The notes beneath the pieces were generated by a model. It was given only the letters and a program-made list of their open reading frames with translations. It was not told the origin of the DNA and ran no database searches. A stretch of 64,000 nt of DNA from contig CM042091.1 of NCBI GenBank assembly GCA_023512835.1, forward strand, positions 1,994,553 through 2,058,552, read 5' to 3'. Below, in pieces: positions 26,160 through 37,297 of the stretch (position 1 is its first letter; each line of letters starts with the position of its first letter). The translations under genes were made by a program, and so were the position numbers. This DNA comes from Taxillus chinensis. Taxonomy: Eukaryota > Streptophyta > Magnoliopsida > Santalales > Loranthaceae.

Positions 26160-27049
26160 TATTTTGCCCCTTCTTGTATTTTTGAAGAAGGGGCCAACTA
26201 CATAAGTCAAGGGCTTTGCTAATGCTCGGTTGATTGTTTACTTCTGTTTACTTGTATTGGGGTTCATATTAATCAAGATATCTTTCCCTTTGTGTGCTCA
26301 TGTTTTGGTTGCTCCAGATTCATTGTGGTCGGTATACGTATAATATAATTTAAATTAGTCCGATTCGTTTTGGGTGATTTTTAAGGATTATTAATTGGCT
26401 TTTTCTTCCCCAAAGTTTTGCCCAAACATTAAAAGTTTAATTTCAATTTTTGTATTCTTACTTTTCTTGGTTGGAGGACGACCAATATTGAAAGCATGCA
26501 GCATTTTGACGCTGGAGAATAGTTGGCCAACAAAAAATTCCCAATTATAATAATACTGACAAGAACAATGTTACTTATCAAGAGTAGACTCGCGCAAAAA
26601 CCTTATCAAGTATTTCTCAACATAGTTTGATTATCTACAATAATTCTGTGAAATTTTTAAAATTTGAAGAATCAATAGGTGTTCTTTTTTAATTATATTG
26701 ATGCCAGATTTTTTTTCGACTAAATTTAATATTCTATACATTTAAATATTGACATTTAACCAAAATTCAACCATTTTTATAACATTCATGGACTAAATTA
26801 CTTCTAAAACTTTGAGGTTTGTTAGTCCCAGGTTTGTTTAAGAACTAATTGTAATTGTTATTAATATTTGGTAGGATTGATTGGGCAAACATACGCTGAT
26901 GAAGAGGAGTTTTTTAATGTTATCGATGATGAATAGTAGACTCAAAAACCTTTTATTTGCCAAACTTCATTAAGAAGGTCTTCAAGTAATGAATCTCTCA
27001 ACATTGAATCTCTCATAGCACAATTATCTAAAGTCATTAAAATTAAAGA
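26160..27049. other. SAUR 3' flank, no gene seen
   Basis: The first 200 bases are probably the 3' UTR. The remainder is AT-rich with no supported coding region. Confidence 0.5.
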
Positions 27050-28240
27050 TTAATACAATGGCAAATGGGCTTGTACTTTCCAACAAACAATTGAAAGAAC
27101 TTAACCAAATAAAATATGGTAACAAAATTAGTCGGTGTCAAGTTACTCATACAATTAGAAAAAGAAACAAACTGAGAGTAAAATGGCAAAAATCAATTGA
27201 GATTACTGTTAGGTTCAAACTAGAACAACTTAAAAAGTACACTTCAAGATTAGGTAATAAAGAACGACTTATAAAATCAGAAATAATTATTCCATAAGGA
27301 ACTAAAATCTATGTTAATAATCTTATAAAGTTGTGTCTTCATGAACTTGTATATATAATCAAACTAGAAGTTACAAAACCTGATAAGCAAGTAAAAGAAG
27401 GTAATACATCTAAAGTTCAAAAGGCTACAACACCTACAAATAAGATGACAATGAACTCCATGTCTCTAGTTATTAATACCAAAAATAAGAATCGAAAGCC
27501 CAACAGGCATAAGGTCAGCCAATATTAAGAAAGATTAAGAACCTATGTAAAATATGTGACCCAAAAGAAGTTTTCTATTTTTATTGTTATAAAAAGGACA
27601 CAAACATAGAATGTTTGTTCAATGAAAACAATTGGTATCTAATCGTAAGGATACTAAATCTAATAAATTTAGGAAACCTAAAATAAAAGATTAAAAGGGA
27701 TATAAGAAACATGTATATAACCAAGTTTGGCGTGTTAAAGTTAAATTTCATCTTATTGGTACCAATAAAATCTAAGTATCAAAAATTTAGTTTTTTGTTT
27801 ACATGAACATCCACATGACATAAAGGAAGATCATTATATAAAAAGTGATAAACCAAGTGAATAATACTTGAATCGTGGATGTTTAAGGCACATGATAAGT
27901 GATGAATCATTATTACAAAACTTCGCAAAAAAGGAACTATGTATCATGTTTGGAGACAATAATAAAAGTGATACATTAGGTTATGACACTTTACCAATTA
28001 GTGTTCTTGTTTTCAAATCTATGACTTGTGTGGCTTGAGTGTTACCTAATTGTGTGATAAAAATATTTATAAGATTGTCTTTACTTGTTCTTCTTGATCT
28101 ATTGTTGATAGTCCCTGAAGTTAAAATGCTTTAAGGATATTCGATCATTCCTTTAAATTATTATGTTTCTTTGTAAAAGTATCATGTGAAGTTAGCTAAT
28201 TATGGTGAAAGAGTTTTGCACATTTGAACTTTAAAACTAT
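27050..28240 (+). pseudogene. Decayed Ty1/copia retrotransposon remnant (gag to protease)
   Basis: Short open pieces lie in a conserved order, broken by stops. A Lys-rich gag-like segment (27058-27528) is followed by a damaged zinc knuckle near 27550-27640 (YFYCYKKDTNIECLF). Near 27870-27990 comes YLNRGCLRHMISDESLL then MFGDNNKSDTLGYDTL. This matches the copia protease/pre-integrase region, usually written DSGCSRHM followed by FGDN.KG. The protease Asp is replaced by Asn. No integrase or RT follows, and no LTRs are clear. Confidence 0.7.
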
Positions 28241-31200
28241 TTCAAAATTAGTTTTAAATGATTTAATAGTTGGTTTTCCTAAATGTGTTTTTGAAAAGGA
28301 TATACCTTAAGGGAATTTGAATTAGGTAAACAAAAAAATAAAGTTTCAAAAGTATAAACACTAGATCACTCACTTTTGAAATCCATTTTGTTAGCATTAG
28401 ATACACAATAATTTAACACTGCATTACGAATCTGACAATGAATTACGAATCCAGTGTTGAATTACAAATTTAACGTTATATTACTTCTCGTAACTTCTTC
28501 CCTCTAAGTCCCAAACACCTCCGACTTTGAGTAACACTCCAATCTTGAATTATGTATCTGATCTTGTATTATACCAGTATGATATTAGTTTCTCTTTTTA
28601 ATTTTTCTTCAAAATGTGATCATTAGTTTTATTTTCTCCGATAACTCTTTTCTTTTCAATATCAAATTCAAGGTTGGATAGTTTCATTGCTTTGCCAACT
28701 TCTACATTTCAATACAAACAATCAAAAAGTATGAAATTGTGATTAAAATACCAAATCAAGTAACATCTTAGGTGATTATCAAATTCAACCATATTTGATT
28801 TAATAAATAATGGCGATGTAATAGCAACATGGTATTAAGTTCACTAACCTTAATAGATCACCAATGAAACTCCTCGGGCATCGAATAGCTTCAGTGACTC
28901 TCTTTGTCATTGTTTTGAGTTTTTTCACGTGACGACTAATTTGGTTCGTGCACGGGGAGGGACCAAGAACAGAACCCCTCCCTCTATTAATCAAACCAAG
29001 TCTAAGATTACAATAATATACAAATTAAGGATTAGAGCAGGTATATGATCGCCCTATCTCCTTATTATGACGATTTTGAGAGGAGATGATGTGTGTTTTT
29101 TTATTTTTTAATATTTTATTTTAAAATTCAGTCAGCTACATGACATTCCCCCTTGCATAAAACTTATAATCAATATCCCTCGAAAAAAACAAAAGCACCC
29201 CCTTGTTTCGAAGAGAGGAGGACGAGTTATTTACATTTCATTTGATGGTCAGAGGCAAATTGAAAGCTAAGCAATTGGCTAGATATGAAATTAAGGTAAA
29301 AAAAAACTAGATAGAAAAGAAATGGAAAGAAAAAAGATGAAAACAAATAGAAAACATATTTTCTGTGGGGTGATTGATTAAGGTAAAAAAGAGATACACC
29401 AATTACCGGATTATAAAAAGAATATATTATATCTTAGTTACCAAATCTACATACACCTTTTTTCCTCATCGACATTTATTTTCGAGAGTAATGTTATCAT
29501 TTTATTGTTATTGTGTACTTTCTACTCATTTTCCCATTGAGAGAAAAAACTCTCGCGGATATCAAAACAACTTTTTACGGATATTCAGATCATCTTTTCA
29601 CATTTGTCACGTTTCCAATCTCACCCAAGCTAAGAAAATTTGTTTTCGGTGCTTTTTCCTTACTTCCATGGATTTTCTATGGCATGAAGGCCTAAAACTT
29701 TCACCATTGTCCCTATTAGCAAGTATACACATTAGATTAAAAAAATCATTTCAGGAAATGTTATCATCCCAATACATTCAATCACTGCGTTCGTATAAAA
29801 AATGGTTAATTTGAATAGCAATTCCATTCCTTTGGTCTTAATTTTTGTTTTTTAAATGACCCCCCTTCCTCCAAGAGGTATTCGTTACCTCGGCACTCAT
29901 TTCATATTATTTGGACTAGGGGTGATCTTTGGTCGGTTTGGGAGGGCAACATCACTTTGCTAAACTGAATATTTGGTTTTCGGTCAGGTTGATAGGATTG
30001 CTTAATCCACCTAAATCGGGTTATTCGATTTTTGGTCAATCGGTTTGTCGAGTTAAATATTGCTTAATCCACCTAAATCGGTTTATTTGGTTTTTGGTTT
30101 ATTTAGTTTTTGGTCGGTCGGTTTGTCGGGTTAAATCGGGTTAACAGTTTTCCTTCTCAATCCTAGTATCATTAATTTCTCAACTTAAATTCACAATATA
30201 AACACAAAGTAGAATACAATATCTAATATCTAATCTCAACAAACTAAATCAAATAAATTATCGTCATCAAAAATACCTTTAGATTAAACTTAGAAAGTCC
30301 GTAATCAATAAACTTTCACTTCTAATTCATAAAATTTTATATTTCTTACCGTGTCAGAGAAAATTTTTTATCTAAAAGTATTCGTTGGTCGGTTTAGGCG
30401 GGTTACACTATTTATCTAATTGGTTTATTCGGTTTTCAGTTGAATTGAGAGGTTAGTCAACTTGCTCAAATAAACATCGATTTATTTAATTTTCGGTCGA
30501 TCAAATCAGGTTAAATCGATTTGTCAGTTTTTCTATTCAACCATAATTTAAACTTTATTGTCATTATATTTATGATAACAATAATAGAAAAGAATAGACA
30601 AGTTAAGTACAGATCACCGATAAAGGATGAATATGAGTAGAAGTTTATTACGTTCTAATTAATCATGATTTAATTAAGAGAATAATTTTTTAAAAGCTAA
30701 ATTTAAATCGGACAAATATTAATTTAAACCCCATACAATAATTCATTTATGTATATATAGCCAACTCTGCTATCAAAATGGCGAAGGATATTTACCCAGC
30801 ACATTTTCTTTGATGGTGAACATTTACGTTTATACATACACGGTGTGAAATGTCAAAATTATTCCTTATAAAAATAGTAATACAAAAATATTTACAGAGT
30901 AATATTTGAACTGAAATAAAAAAAATTCAAAATTATTAAAACATAAATATATGGCTATAAATTTTATTTTCTAACTTAAATATAATATTTAAATAATGAT
31001 TTTTGAATATTTTATTTATATTTTAATATTAATATTTGAATATTAAAAAAAATGTAATTTTTTAAGAATATTTTTAAAATTTCAGTAAAAAGTAAAAGGC
31101 CGAAATGTTAATAAATTCGGTGGTGGATGTATCTGGGCCTATCAAAATACATATGTAATGTTCGTTTGAAATAAAATAAAATAAAATTTGGAGGATATTC

Positions 31201-31471
31201 GAAGTTAGAAATATTGCTAATTTGACCCGGTAAAATAATGTTTTTTTTTTTTTTCCGTTCTTTCTTCTGCACTAAAAATTTGGATTTAAAACATTCATAC
31301 AACTGTCTATCTATCAGACAATGTTTACAGAGAGCGAGGGGTTGGATTAAAGTCGGTAATATTATTAACATGAAGCCTCGGGTCCACAACAAAGCGAATC
31401 ACGTGGGATGCCACTGCAAAGTGACCAAAAAGCCCCTGCCTCGGCTTCCGCCGTACCCCCCGCCGCCGCCG
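28241..31471. other. Gene-free interval with GGTCGGTTT-type repeats
   Basis: No gene is supported. From 29926 to about 30540 the motifs GGTCGGTTTG, TTATTCGGTTTT and GGTTAAATCGG recur many times. The left edge reads TAGGGGTGATC, like hAT-type miniature elements, but I could not find a clean right end. An open stretch at 29374-29814 has no recognisable domain and biased composition, so I do not call it a gene. Confidence 0.5.
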
Positions 31472-32395
31472 CTACCCCCAGGAGGCGGGCGATCCCGATA
31501 GCGCCCGTTCCGACTCCTGAAGGCACTGGCTGTCCGTGAACACCTGGCTACACTCCTCGACGGCGGCCAAAGAGTCGACGATCGGCCTAATTACCAAGAC
31601 ACCCTCCCCCACCACCGCGCACGACAGGGCGCTGAGGAAGACGATGAGCTCCGCGACGGCGTGAGCCGCGTCCCCCGGGCGCCGAAGCGCCGATACTCCC
31701 AGGAAGAAAATCTGGTTCACCAGGGACGCGAGGGTGGCGATGGCGAGCACGTAGATACGAACCCTGAGCCCTTTGTTGATGACGACGGAGACGACCCGGT
31801 AGCAGGACAGCAGGAAGGAGACGAGAAACCCGATCCCGAAGACGCCGAAGATGAGGACGCTGAGCGGAGGGTAGGTGCACATCGCTCCCGACTCGCCGCC
31901 GTGGTCGTGGAGGACGAAGCTCCGATTCTGGAAGGGGATGAAGGGAAGGGCCGTGAAGTCGAAGAAGACGGAGAAGGCCTGGAGGGCGAGGGTGGGGACG
32001 CAGGAGGCGAGGACGAGGGCGATGGCAACGAGTGCTCTGCGGTGGACCTGGCACACGCAGGAGGAGACGAGGAAGAGGATGGTGAGGAGGACGGCGGGCT
32101 GGAGGAGGCCGAGGGAGAGGACGACGTGGATCTGGCAGCGGTAAGGGGAGCGGAGGCGGCGGAGGGGGAGGAGCTGGGAGAGGGACCAGAGGGAGACGAA
32201 GGAGGCGAGGAAGAGGCGGACGGTCCAGAGGGAGTTGAAGTCATGGAGGGGCTTGCTGACGGAGGAGGAAGCCGACTTGAAACGGAGGAGGATGACGAAG
32301 GAGAGGGAGAGGAGGGAGAGGAGGATGAGGGCGCCGATGAAGGCGAAGGCGGTCAGGTCCAAGGCCGCGTCCAGTTGTTGCGGTGTTGCGGACAT
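31472..32395 (-). CDS. Plant multi-pass (about seven-helix) membrane protein of unknown function
   Basis: A single-exon ORF of 307 aa starting MSATPQQLDAALDLTAFAF. Hydrophobic helices are visible at about residues 15-38, 57-77, 90-112, 118-140, 178-202, 213-236 and 245-270, so about seven membrane spans. Conserved-looking segments include FNSLWTVRLFLA, VINKGLRVRIYVLA and VGEGVLVIRPIVDSLAA. From memory this fits a plant family of uncharacterised membrane proteins like Arabidopsis At1g10660/At5g62960, though I cannot verify that. It is GC-rich relative to its surroundings. The GC bias creates long open frames on the opposite strand that I treat as shadows. The upstream region has a GA run and a GCGC run (about 32504-32525). 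Function is unknown. Confidence 0.8.
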   Translation of the reverse strand: MSATPQQLDAALDLTAFAFIGALILLSLLSLSFVILLRFKSASSSVSKPLHDFNSLWTVRLFLASFVSLWSLSQLLPLRRLRSPYRCQIHVVLSLGLLQPAVLLTILFLVSSCVCQVHRRALVAIALVLASCVPTLALQAFSVFFDFTALPFIPFQNRSFVLHDHGGESGAMCTYPPLSVLIFGVFGIGFLVSFLLSCYRVVSVVINKGLRVRIYVLAIATLASLVNQIFFLGVSALRRPGDAAHAVAELIVFLSALSCAVVGEGVLVIRPIVDSLAAVEECSQVFTDSQCLQESERALSGSPASWG

Positions 32396-34829
32396 GGCAT
32401 GCCTGCGGCGGCACCCCTCTCCGTCGATGACGGCGGCGGTTTTAAAAGCTAGATTCAGGCGATGGCGGCGGAGATGGCCCAGAGGGCGGAGGAATTTACA
32501 TTATAGAGAGAGAGAGCGCGCGCGCGGTGGTGAGGTTGGTAGTAGCTGAGATATGAGATGGCGCCTGTAATTTCGGGAATGTACGGTCACGCCGTTGGTT
32601 TTTCAGTTTCCCTAAAAAAAAGAAATAATAATAAAGAACAAAAAGGATGCTTTTTCGATATAGCTGTCTGTCATTGATTATAAAAAATTGTCTGCTTTTT
32701 TTAATATTATAAAAAATTGGCTATTGATTGATACTGTGACTGAACCATTGCTTAGCTGTTTTGGTACTTACTACCTTCTCGCCTTCCCCTTATCATTCAA
32801 TTAGTTATACTGAAATTCATAAACATTATAATATTTGATTATTATGAATACGCGCGCGCGCGAGTGTATGTATATAATAAACAGAATAAAAGGTTAATTA
32901 TGTTATTAAAATTATTAGAAAATATTTTTTTACTTGAATATTAAAATATTCTAATAGTCTATAAATACTAAATCATAATGAAAATATAAATATATGATTA
33001 CAGCTCCTCAAAGTACTCAAAATTTTAGAATCATTTAAAGGAATATCTTTTGAGATATATATATATATATATTATGCAAAAAGAAATTACAATGAGCATA
33101 ATTGATCACAGCTATTCAAACACAATGAAAATATGATAAAAATATCTCACTACAGAGTTAAATGAAAATACAATTATATTTTTACTTTCACATAATTAGA
33201 ATCCTCTCTCTCATATTTGTTTTTGAAATGCTTTATGTTGTCATTATATTGACGTGACATCGATCATTATATTGGCTAATAATAATTTAACGAGAATAGT
33301 CTTCTTCTCATCCGTGCTCATCCGTAATAATAATATTTAGTTAGAATCAACGCGCGCCGGTAGAGAATAGTCTTCTTCTCGCCCTGATTTTGGCGGTAGA
33401 AGTCCACCCACCCTCCTAACTCCTAACGTCTTGTGTCTTACAGAGAGTTTGAACAAGGAAGGGAAAAGAAGCTTGTTGAGAGGTATATATATATATATAT
33501 ATATATGTATGGATGACCTAATGGTCATACCAAAACCGATCGATCGAATCCTCCCTAGTCCCTCCCCAGCCAACAAGCTCCAGGTGGTGGTCCTCCCATA
33601 AGCAGTTGGAAACCTTGCAAACACTCTTCCCCAAGCCACTACCTAACTACCATGACGAGTATATATAGTATCAGTTCAGAGATTTGATGGTTCTCCAGCT
33701 GGTGTATCGATGGGTATCTCCTTTTAGAAACAGACACATCTTCACCAGATCCAAGGGAGGAACAGTTTATTAAAGTGGAGTAGGCACGGAGAGTTCTCTT
33801 CCTCTATGAAAGTACCACCACCACCAATAGATCGAACCAAGCTGGCGGTCATCCATACACATTGTTAGCCATGCATAGAAATTAAGGAGCCCTACGGATG
33901 AAATATTTGAATTTTCATTCGGATGATAAAATTTTAAAAAAATGTTACAACGATAAGTTTTTAAAAAGCACATTGTTCGAATGAAATTAAAATCATAGTT
34001 TCGCTTCACGTCTTTCTAATTAATACACATCCACAATTGTTAAAAAGGCTAAGTAATATGATTTAAAAAGGCTCGCCAGGTTTGGATATTATGTGTCGGG
34101 CTCTCAATAATTTTGCAATTTGGCAGATGATTCTTATAAATGTGGCATGGATCACCATCAATCCAATATTTTAATTTGAGATTCTTGCCCAAGGTCTAAT
34201 ATACGCGCACACGACCATTGATTTCTTGGACCAGAAACTGTAAATGACATAAGATGATTGCAGCCGGTAGTGGCGATAGAATAATTAATAATCATGATTG
34301 ATGATAAGTGCCGATATTTGTTGAATGATATCCATGATCGGAAAGGGCAGAGCTCTCTGATCCTTAAACACATTCCAGTTACTGATTTATATATATAGAA
34401 TAAATAATATACAGTTGTGTGCATAAAATCATACCACTGCTGCCAAGAACAGGTACATAGTACATACCCAAGGCTTACAGAAGATTGGCCAGGCAATATG
34501 CACAATAACCCATGCAACCCCTACCCCCACGATATGCTGGCCGCAACATAGGTCGCTATAGGGTAGATAGATACATGAAAAAGGAAAAGGAAGAAGAAGA
34601 CACACTCTCTGAGTTGGCAAAGCAACAGACGAAGTTATATATATAAAATTTGCATTAATATAGTGTTACAGAGACGTGGGTTGGTAAGGAGATTGATATT
34701 CATAGACTGCTCCCTAAATTCATCCCGTAAGCACTGAGAACAAAAATAAACAACTCTTGCTGTCAACTTTTTGAAATTTAATTATCTATGATATTTTCCT
34801 TCAGTAAATTAATTAGTAAACCACATGTT

Positions 34830-34862
<33 letters not shown>

Positions 34863-35318
34863 GCCATCATCCTGTGCGAAAAGCTTGGATCTCCTTAACC
34901 CATGAGAGAGTGTGTAAATATAGAACTAATGGGAGACAAAACAGACGGATTCAGAACATTCGTTGACGACCTAATCATGAAAAATGACCCCCAAAATGTT
35001 GACTTTCGAAACAGCTTGGGAACACGGTCTATCTGACAAAACTCATCATAACTAGAGTTGAAAAGAATAATAACACATCAATTAAAATAAAGAAGCAATG
35101 ATGAAACCAGATCCTAAACGTGAAGCATCAGAGTCGACATCTCGCATCATTACACCAATGATCTGCTCGCAACAGAGACAAAATTCCAAAATAAAAGAAA
35201 AGAAAAGAAGATGATGGTGAAAAAAGAAGAAGCAGCAGCAATAATCACAAGGTAATTACCAAAACCGACCTGGAGAATAAACAGATGGGTGGAGATGGAA
35301 AAGCTGGAGAAGATGTAC
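32396..35318. other. Intergenic region between the membrane protein gene and MIR166
   Basis: No protein gene is supported. It holds microsatellites: (AT)n at 33055-33071 and 33483-33506, and (GT)n/(GA)n at 34828-34862. The part nearest 35318 lies downstream of the MIR166 hairpin on the minus strand and probably contains the 3' part of the primary transcript, but I can see no exact end. Confidence 0.5.
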
Positions 35319-35333
35319 GGAAGCTGTAATTGA

Positions 35334-35354
35334 GGGGAATGAAGCCTGGTCCGA
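35334..35354 (-). ncRNA. miR166: Mature miR166 (3' arm)
   Basis: Twenty-one nucleotides identical to the canonical plant miR166 sequence as I know it, with U at the 5' end as expected for AGO1/AGO10 loading. Confidence 0.96.
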
Positions 35355-35404
35355 CCACCCCCAATCCGACGTCGTTTTCGGAGAGGGTTCAAAATCCAAA
35401 GTGG

Positions 35405-35425
35405 CTTCGAACCAGACAACATTCC
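35405..35425 (-). ncRNA. miR166*: miR166 star strand (5' arm)
   Basis: GGAATGTTGTCTGGTTCGA plus AG pairs with the mature strand, leaving a small internal mismatch at the TTG/AAG positions, as in other MIR166 precursors. Confidence 0.88.
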
Positions 35426-35444
35426 CCGCAACGAAGAAGCTTCC

Positions 35445-36708
35445 TGATTCTCTAGCTAATGGCCTCCGACCTGCGAGTCCCTAAAATCACATCGATATCA
35501 TATCAGGGACGATGGTGAAATCAAGGTATCCATGTGGGTTTTGGAAACAATCACGCAAATCATGATGAGGGCAGCGATGAAATTGGGATTTCCATCGGAG
35601 AGAGAAAAAGTGGAACGACAGAGGATGTGATAAAGAACAGAACCCAGGACTGAGGTCCGAGTAGAGAGGGGAGAGAGAGAGAGGGAGAGCTCAAAGCACG
35701 CAAACAAACCCTAGAAATGTGCAAGACAAGACCACCAGGATGTTGGCCCGCCCCCACTCCATTATAGGGGGGGTGAATTTGATGGGATAATTGGGCGAGG
35801 AAAGTGCGTGTGAATCCGTTTCTGGAGATTTAATTTTGAGGGTTTGGTAGCATCATGACTCTGCTTTTGTCCAACCAAAGTTAAGGGGTTATGATGGTGA
35901 TGATGATACGGGGATAAGTCCCCAATCTCAGAGACAAAGACTCGTGCAAAGACCTTTCTTTGCACGACCTTTCTTTGCCATGTCCAATAAAAAAGCATTA
36001 CTACATAGCTGGGACGTATAAAAAAAAGCATTCACATAGTGTTAAAAAATGAAATGATGTAATATAAAGAAAAGGAAAAGTATCAGTGTAATGATCGTGA
36101 TTGATGATGAAATAAAGTATTTATTATTAATAATAACATTAAAATTTATTAATAATTATTTAATATTATTTAATAATAAAAATTAATTAATACAATAAAC
36201 TAATTAGGACAACAAAATTTAAAATATATTTTACGCCGATATTTTAAAAAATGAATTAATCTATATTTATATTTTTTTTATCTCTTATACTATTATTAAA
36301 TAACCTTAATAATAAAAAATATATTTACTTTCCAGCCTTTTATCACATGAATTTATTTTATCGTAACTGAATATTTTTTGTCAACAAAAATTCAATTTTA
36401 TTGCTCCTTCCTTATTGATTAATTAAATATTTTTTTAAAATAAATAAAATTTAATTTTTACTATAAAATAATAATAATAAATATAACAGAAATAAACTAA
36501 ATAACAATAGATAAATAGAAGGAGAGAATGATTATGGATATAAAATAGACCATTTAGATTTTGGGACGGGCTAAATGAGTCTAGGCTCACATTCTTGCGA
36601 GCAAGTGATTAAAGCACTTACACCTTTGGATCTTACCCAGCCTTGGACGAACACAAGGCCAACCATTGCAAAAATGTACCCTTCCCCCGACAACAGAGCA
36701 ACTACCAC
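35445..36708. other. MIR166 upstream region
   Basis: This lies 5' of the hairpin on the minus strand. It is GC-richer up to about 35960 with a CT-rich patch (about 35660-35690 on the minus strand), as expected for a primary-miRNA leader and promoter. No protein gene is supported. Beyond 36050 it is A/T-rich. Confidence 0.5.
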
Positions 36709-37297
36709 TAGGGGTGAAACCGGTTCAGTTTGGGTCGGTTTAATTTATTTTTTCAAACCAATTTGATATGTTTCAGTTTTAACAAGATCAAACCAAACAT
36801 ATTACCTAGACCAAACCAAGCCGGACTATAGATTCAGTTTGGTTCGGTTCGATTTGAACCAGCAGTTTGAAAGATTGTAGTTTGAATTAGTTTGAGTCGG
36901 TTTGGTTCATCAATTTTTGAGTTTTTAAAGTTTAAATGATGTAAAATAAAGAAGTAAATAATACATAAATATATCAATACTAATATACATTAAATTTATA
37001 ATTATAAGTCTCAAAATTGGATAATATAATTCACAAACACAACACATTAAATATTAGTAAACAATCTTAAATAAACAAGTACCAAAACATAAAATAAAAA
37101 TAGAAAATAAGTAAATAACAATATTATTCGGTTTGATTTAAACCGCGATTTTGAAATCTCAAACCAAACCAAACTAATATATTAATCGATTTCAAATCAA
37201 ACCAAACCGATTTTTGTTCGGTTTTAATAGTTTAATAAATTGGCAGTTTCGACGGGTCAGTTTGGACCGGTTTTGGTAGTTTAAAATTACACCCCTA
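36709..37297. mobile_element. hAT-like non-autonomous miniature element
   Basis: A 589-bp segment begins TAGGGGTG and ends with the exact inverse CACCCCTA. Its flanking 8-mers ACTACCAC and ACTGCTAC agree at 6 of 8 positions, consistent with an old 8-bp hAT target duplication. Subterminal repeats of AACCGGTT, TCGGTTT and AAACCAAACC occur at both ends in inverted order. There is no coding capacity. Confidence 0.7.

Larger units (their letters stand above)
35319..35444 (-). ncRNA. MIR166: MIR166 microRNA precursor hairpin
   Basis: On the minus strand, the 3' arm at 35334-35354 is an exact 21-nt copy of mature plant miR166 (begins TCGGACCAGG, ends CTTCATTCCCC). The 5' arm at 35405-35425 matches the usual star form (GGAATGTTGTCTGG then TTCGAAG). 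The arms pair with the small mismatches typical of the family and are separated by a 50-nt loop. Outside the duplex, GGAAGCT pairs with AGCTTCC, extending the stem to about 126 nt. miR166 guides cleavage of class III HD-ZIP transcription-factor mRNAs (REVOLUTA, PHABULOSA and relatives) and so controls leaf polarity, meristem and vascular patterning. No competing protein gene overlaps. Confidence 0.96.

Noticed and set aside
25773..26210. 145-aa minus-strand ORF opposite the SAUR
   Set aside because: Shadow of the SAUR coding sequence. The plus frame has the full SAUR domain.
29374..29814. 146-aa plus-strand ORF
   Set aside because: No recognisable domain, biased composition, AT-rich context and no splice or promoter context to support a gene.
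31587..32549. Long open frames overlapping the membrane protein gene, including a 263-aa acidic plus-strand ORF
   Set aside because: They mirror the GC-biased codons of the 307-aa hydrophobic protein. The acidic frame is a low-complexity Glu/Gly/Asp run without domains, while the minus frame has regular membrane helices.
34828..34862. Dinucleotide runs and A/T-rich arrays considered as CRISPR-like or origin-like repeats
   Set aside because: They are ordinary plant microsatellites without spacers. CRISPR arrays are not expected in plant nuclear DNA.
35150..35431. 93-aa minus-strand ORF across the MIR166 hairpin
   Set aside because: Its sequence is the translated miRNA precursor. The exact miR166 and star arms explain conservation better than a protein.
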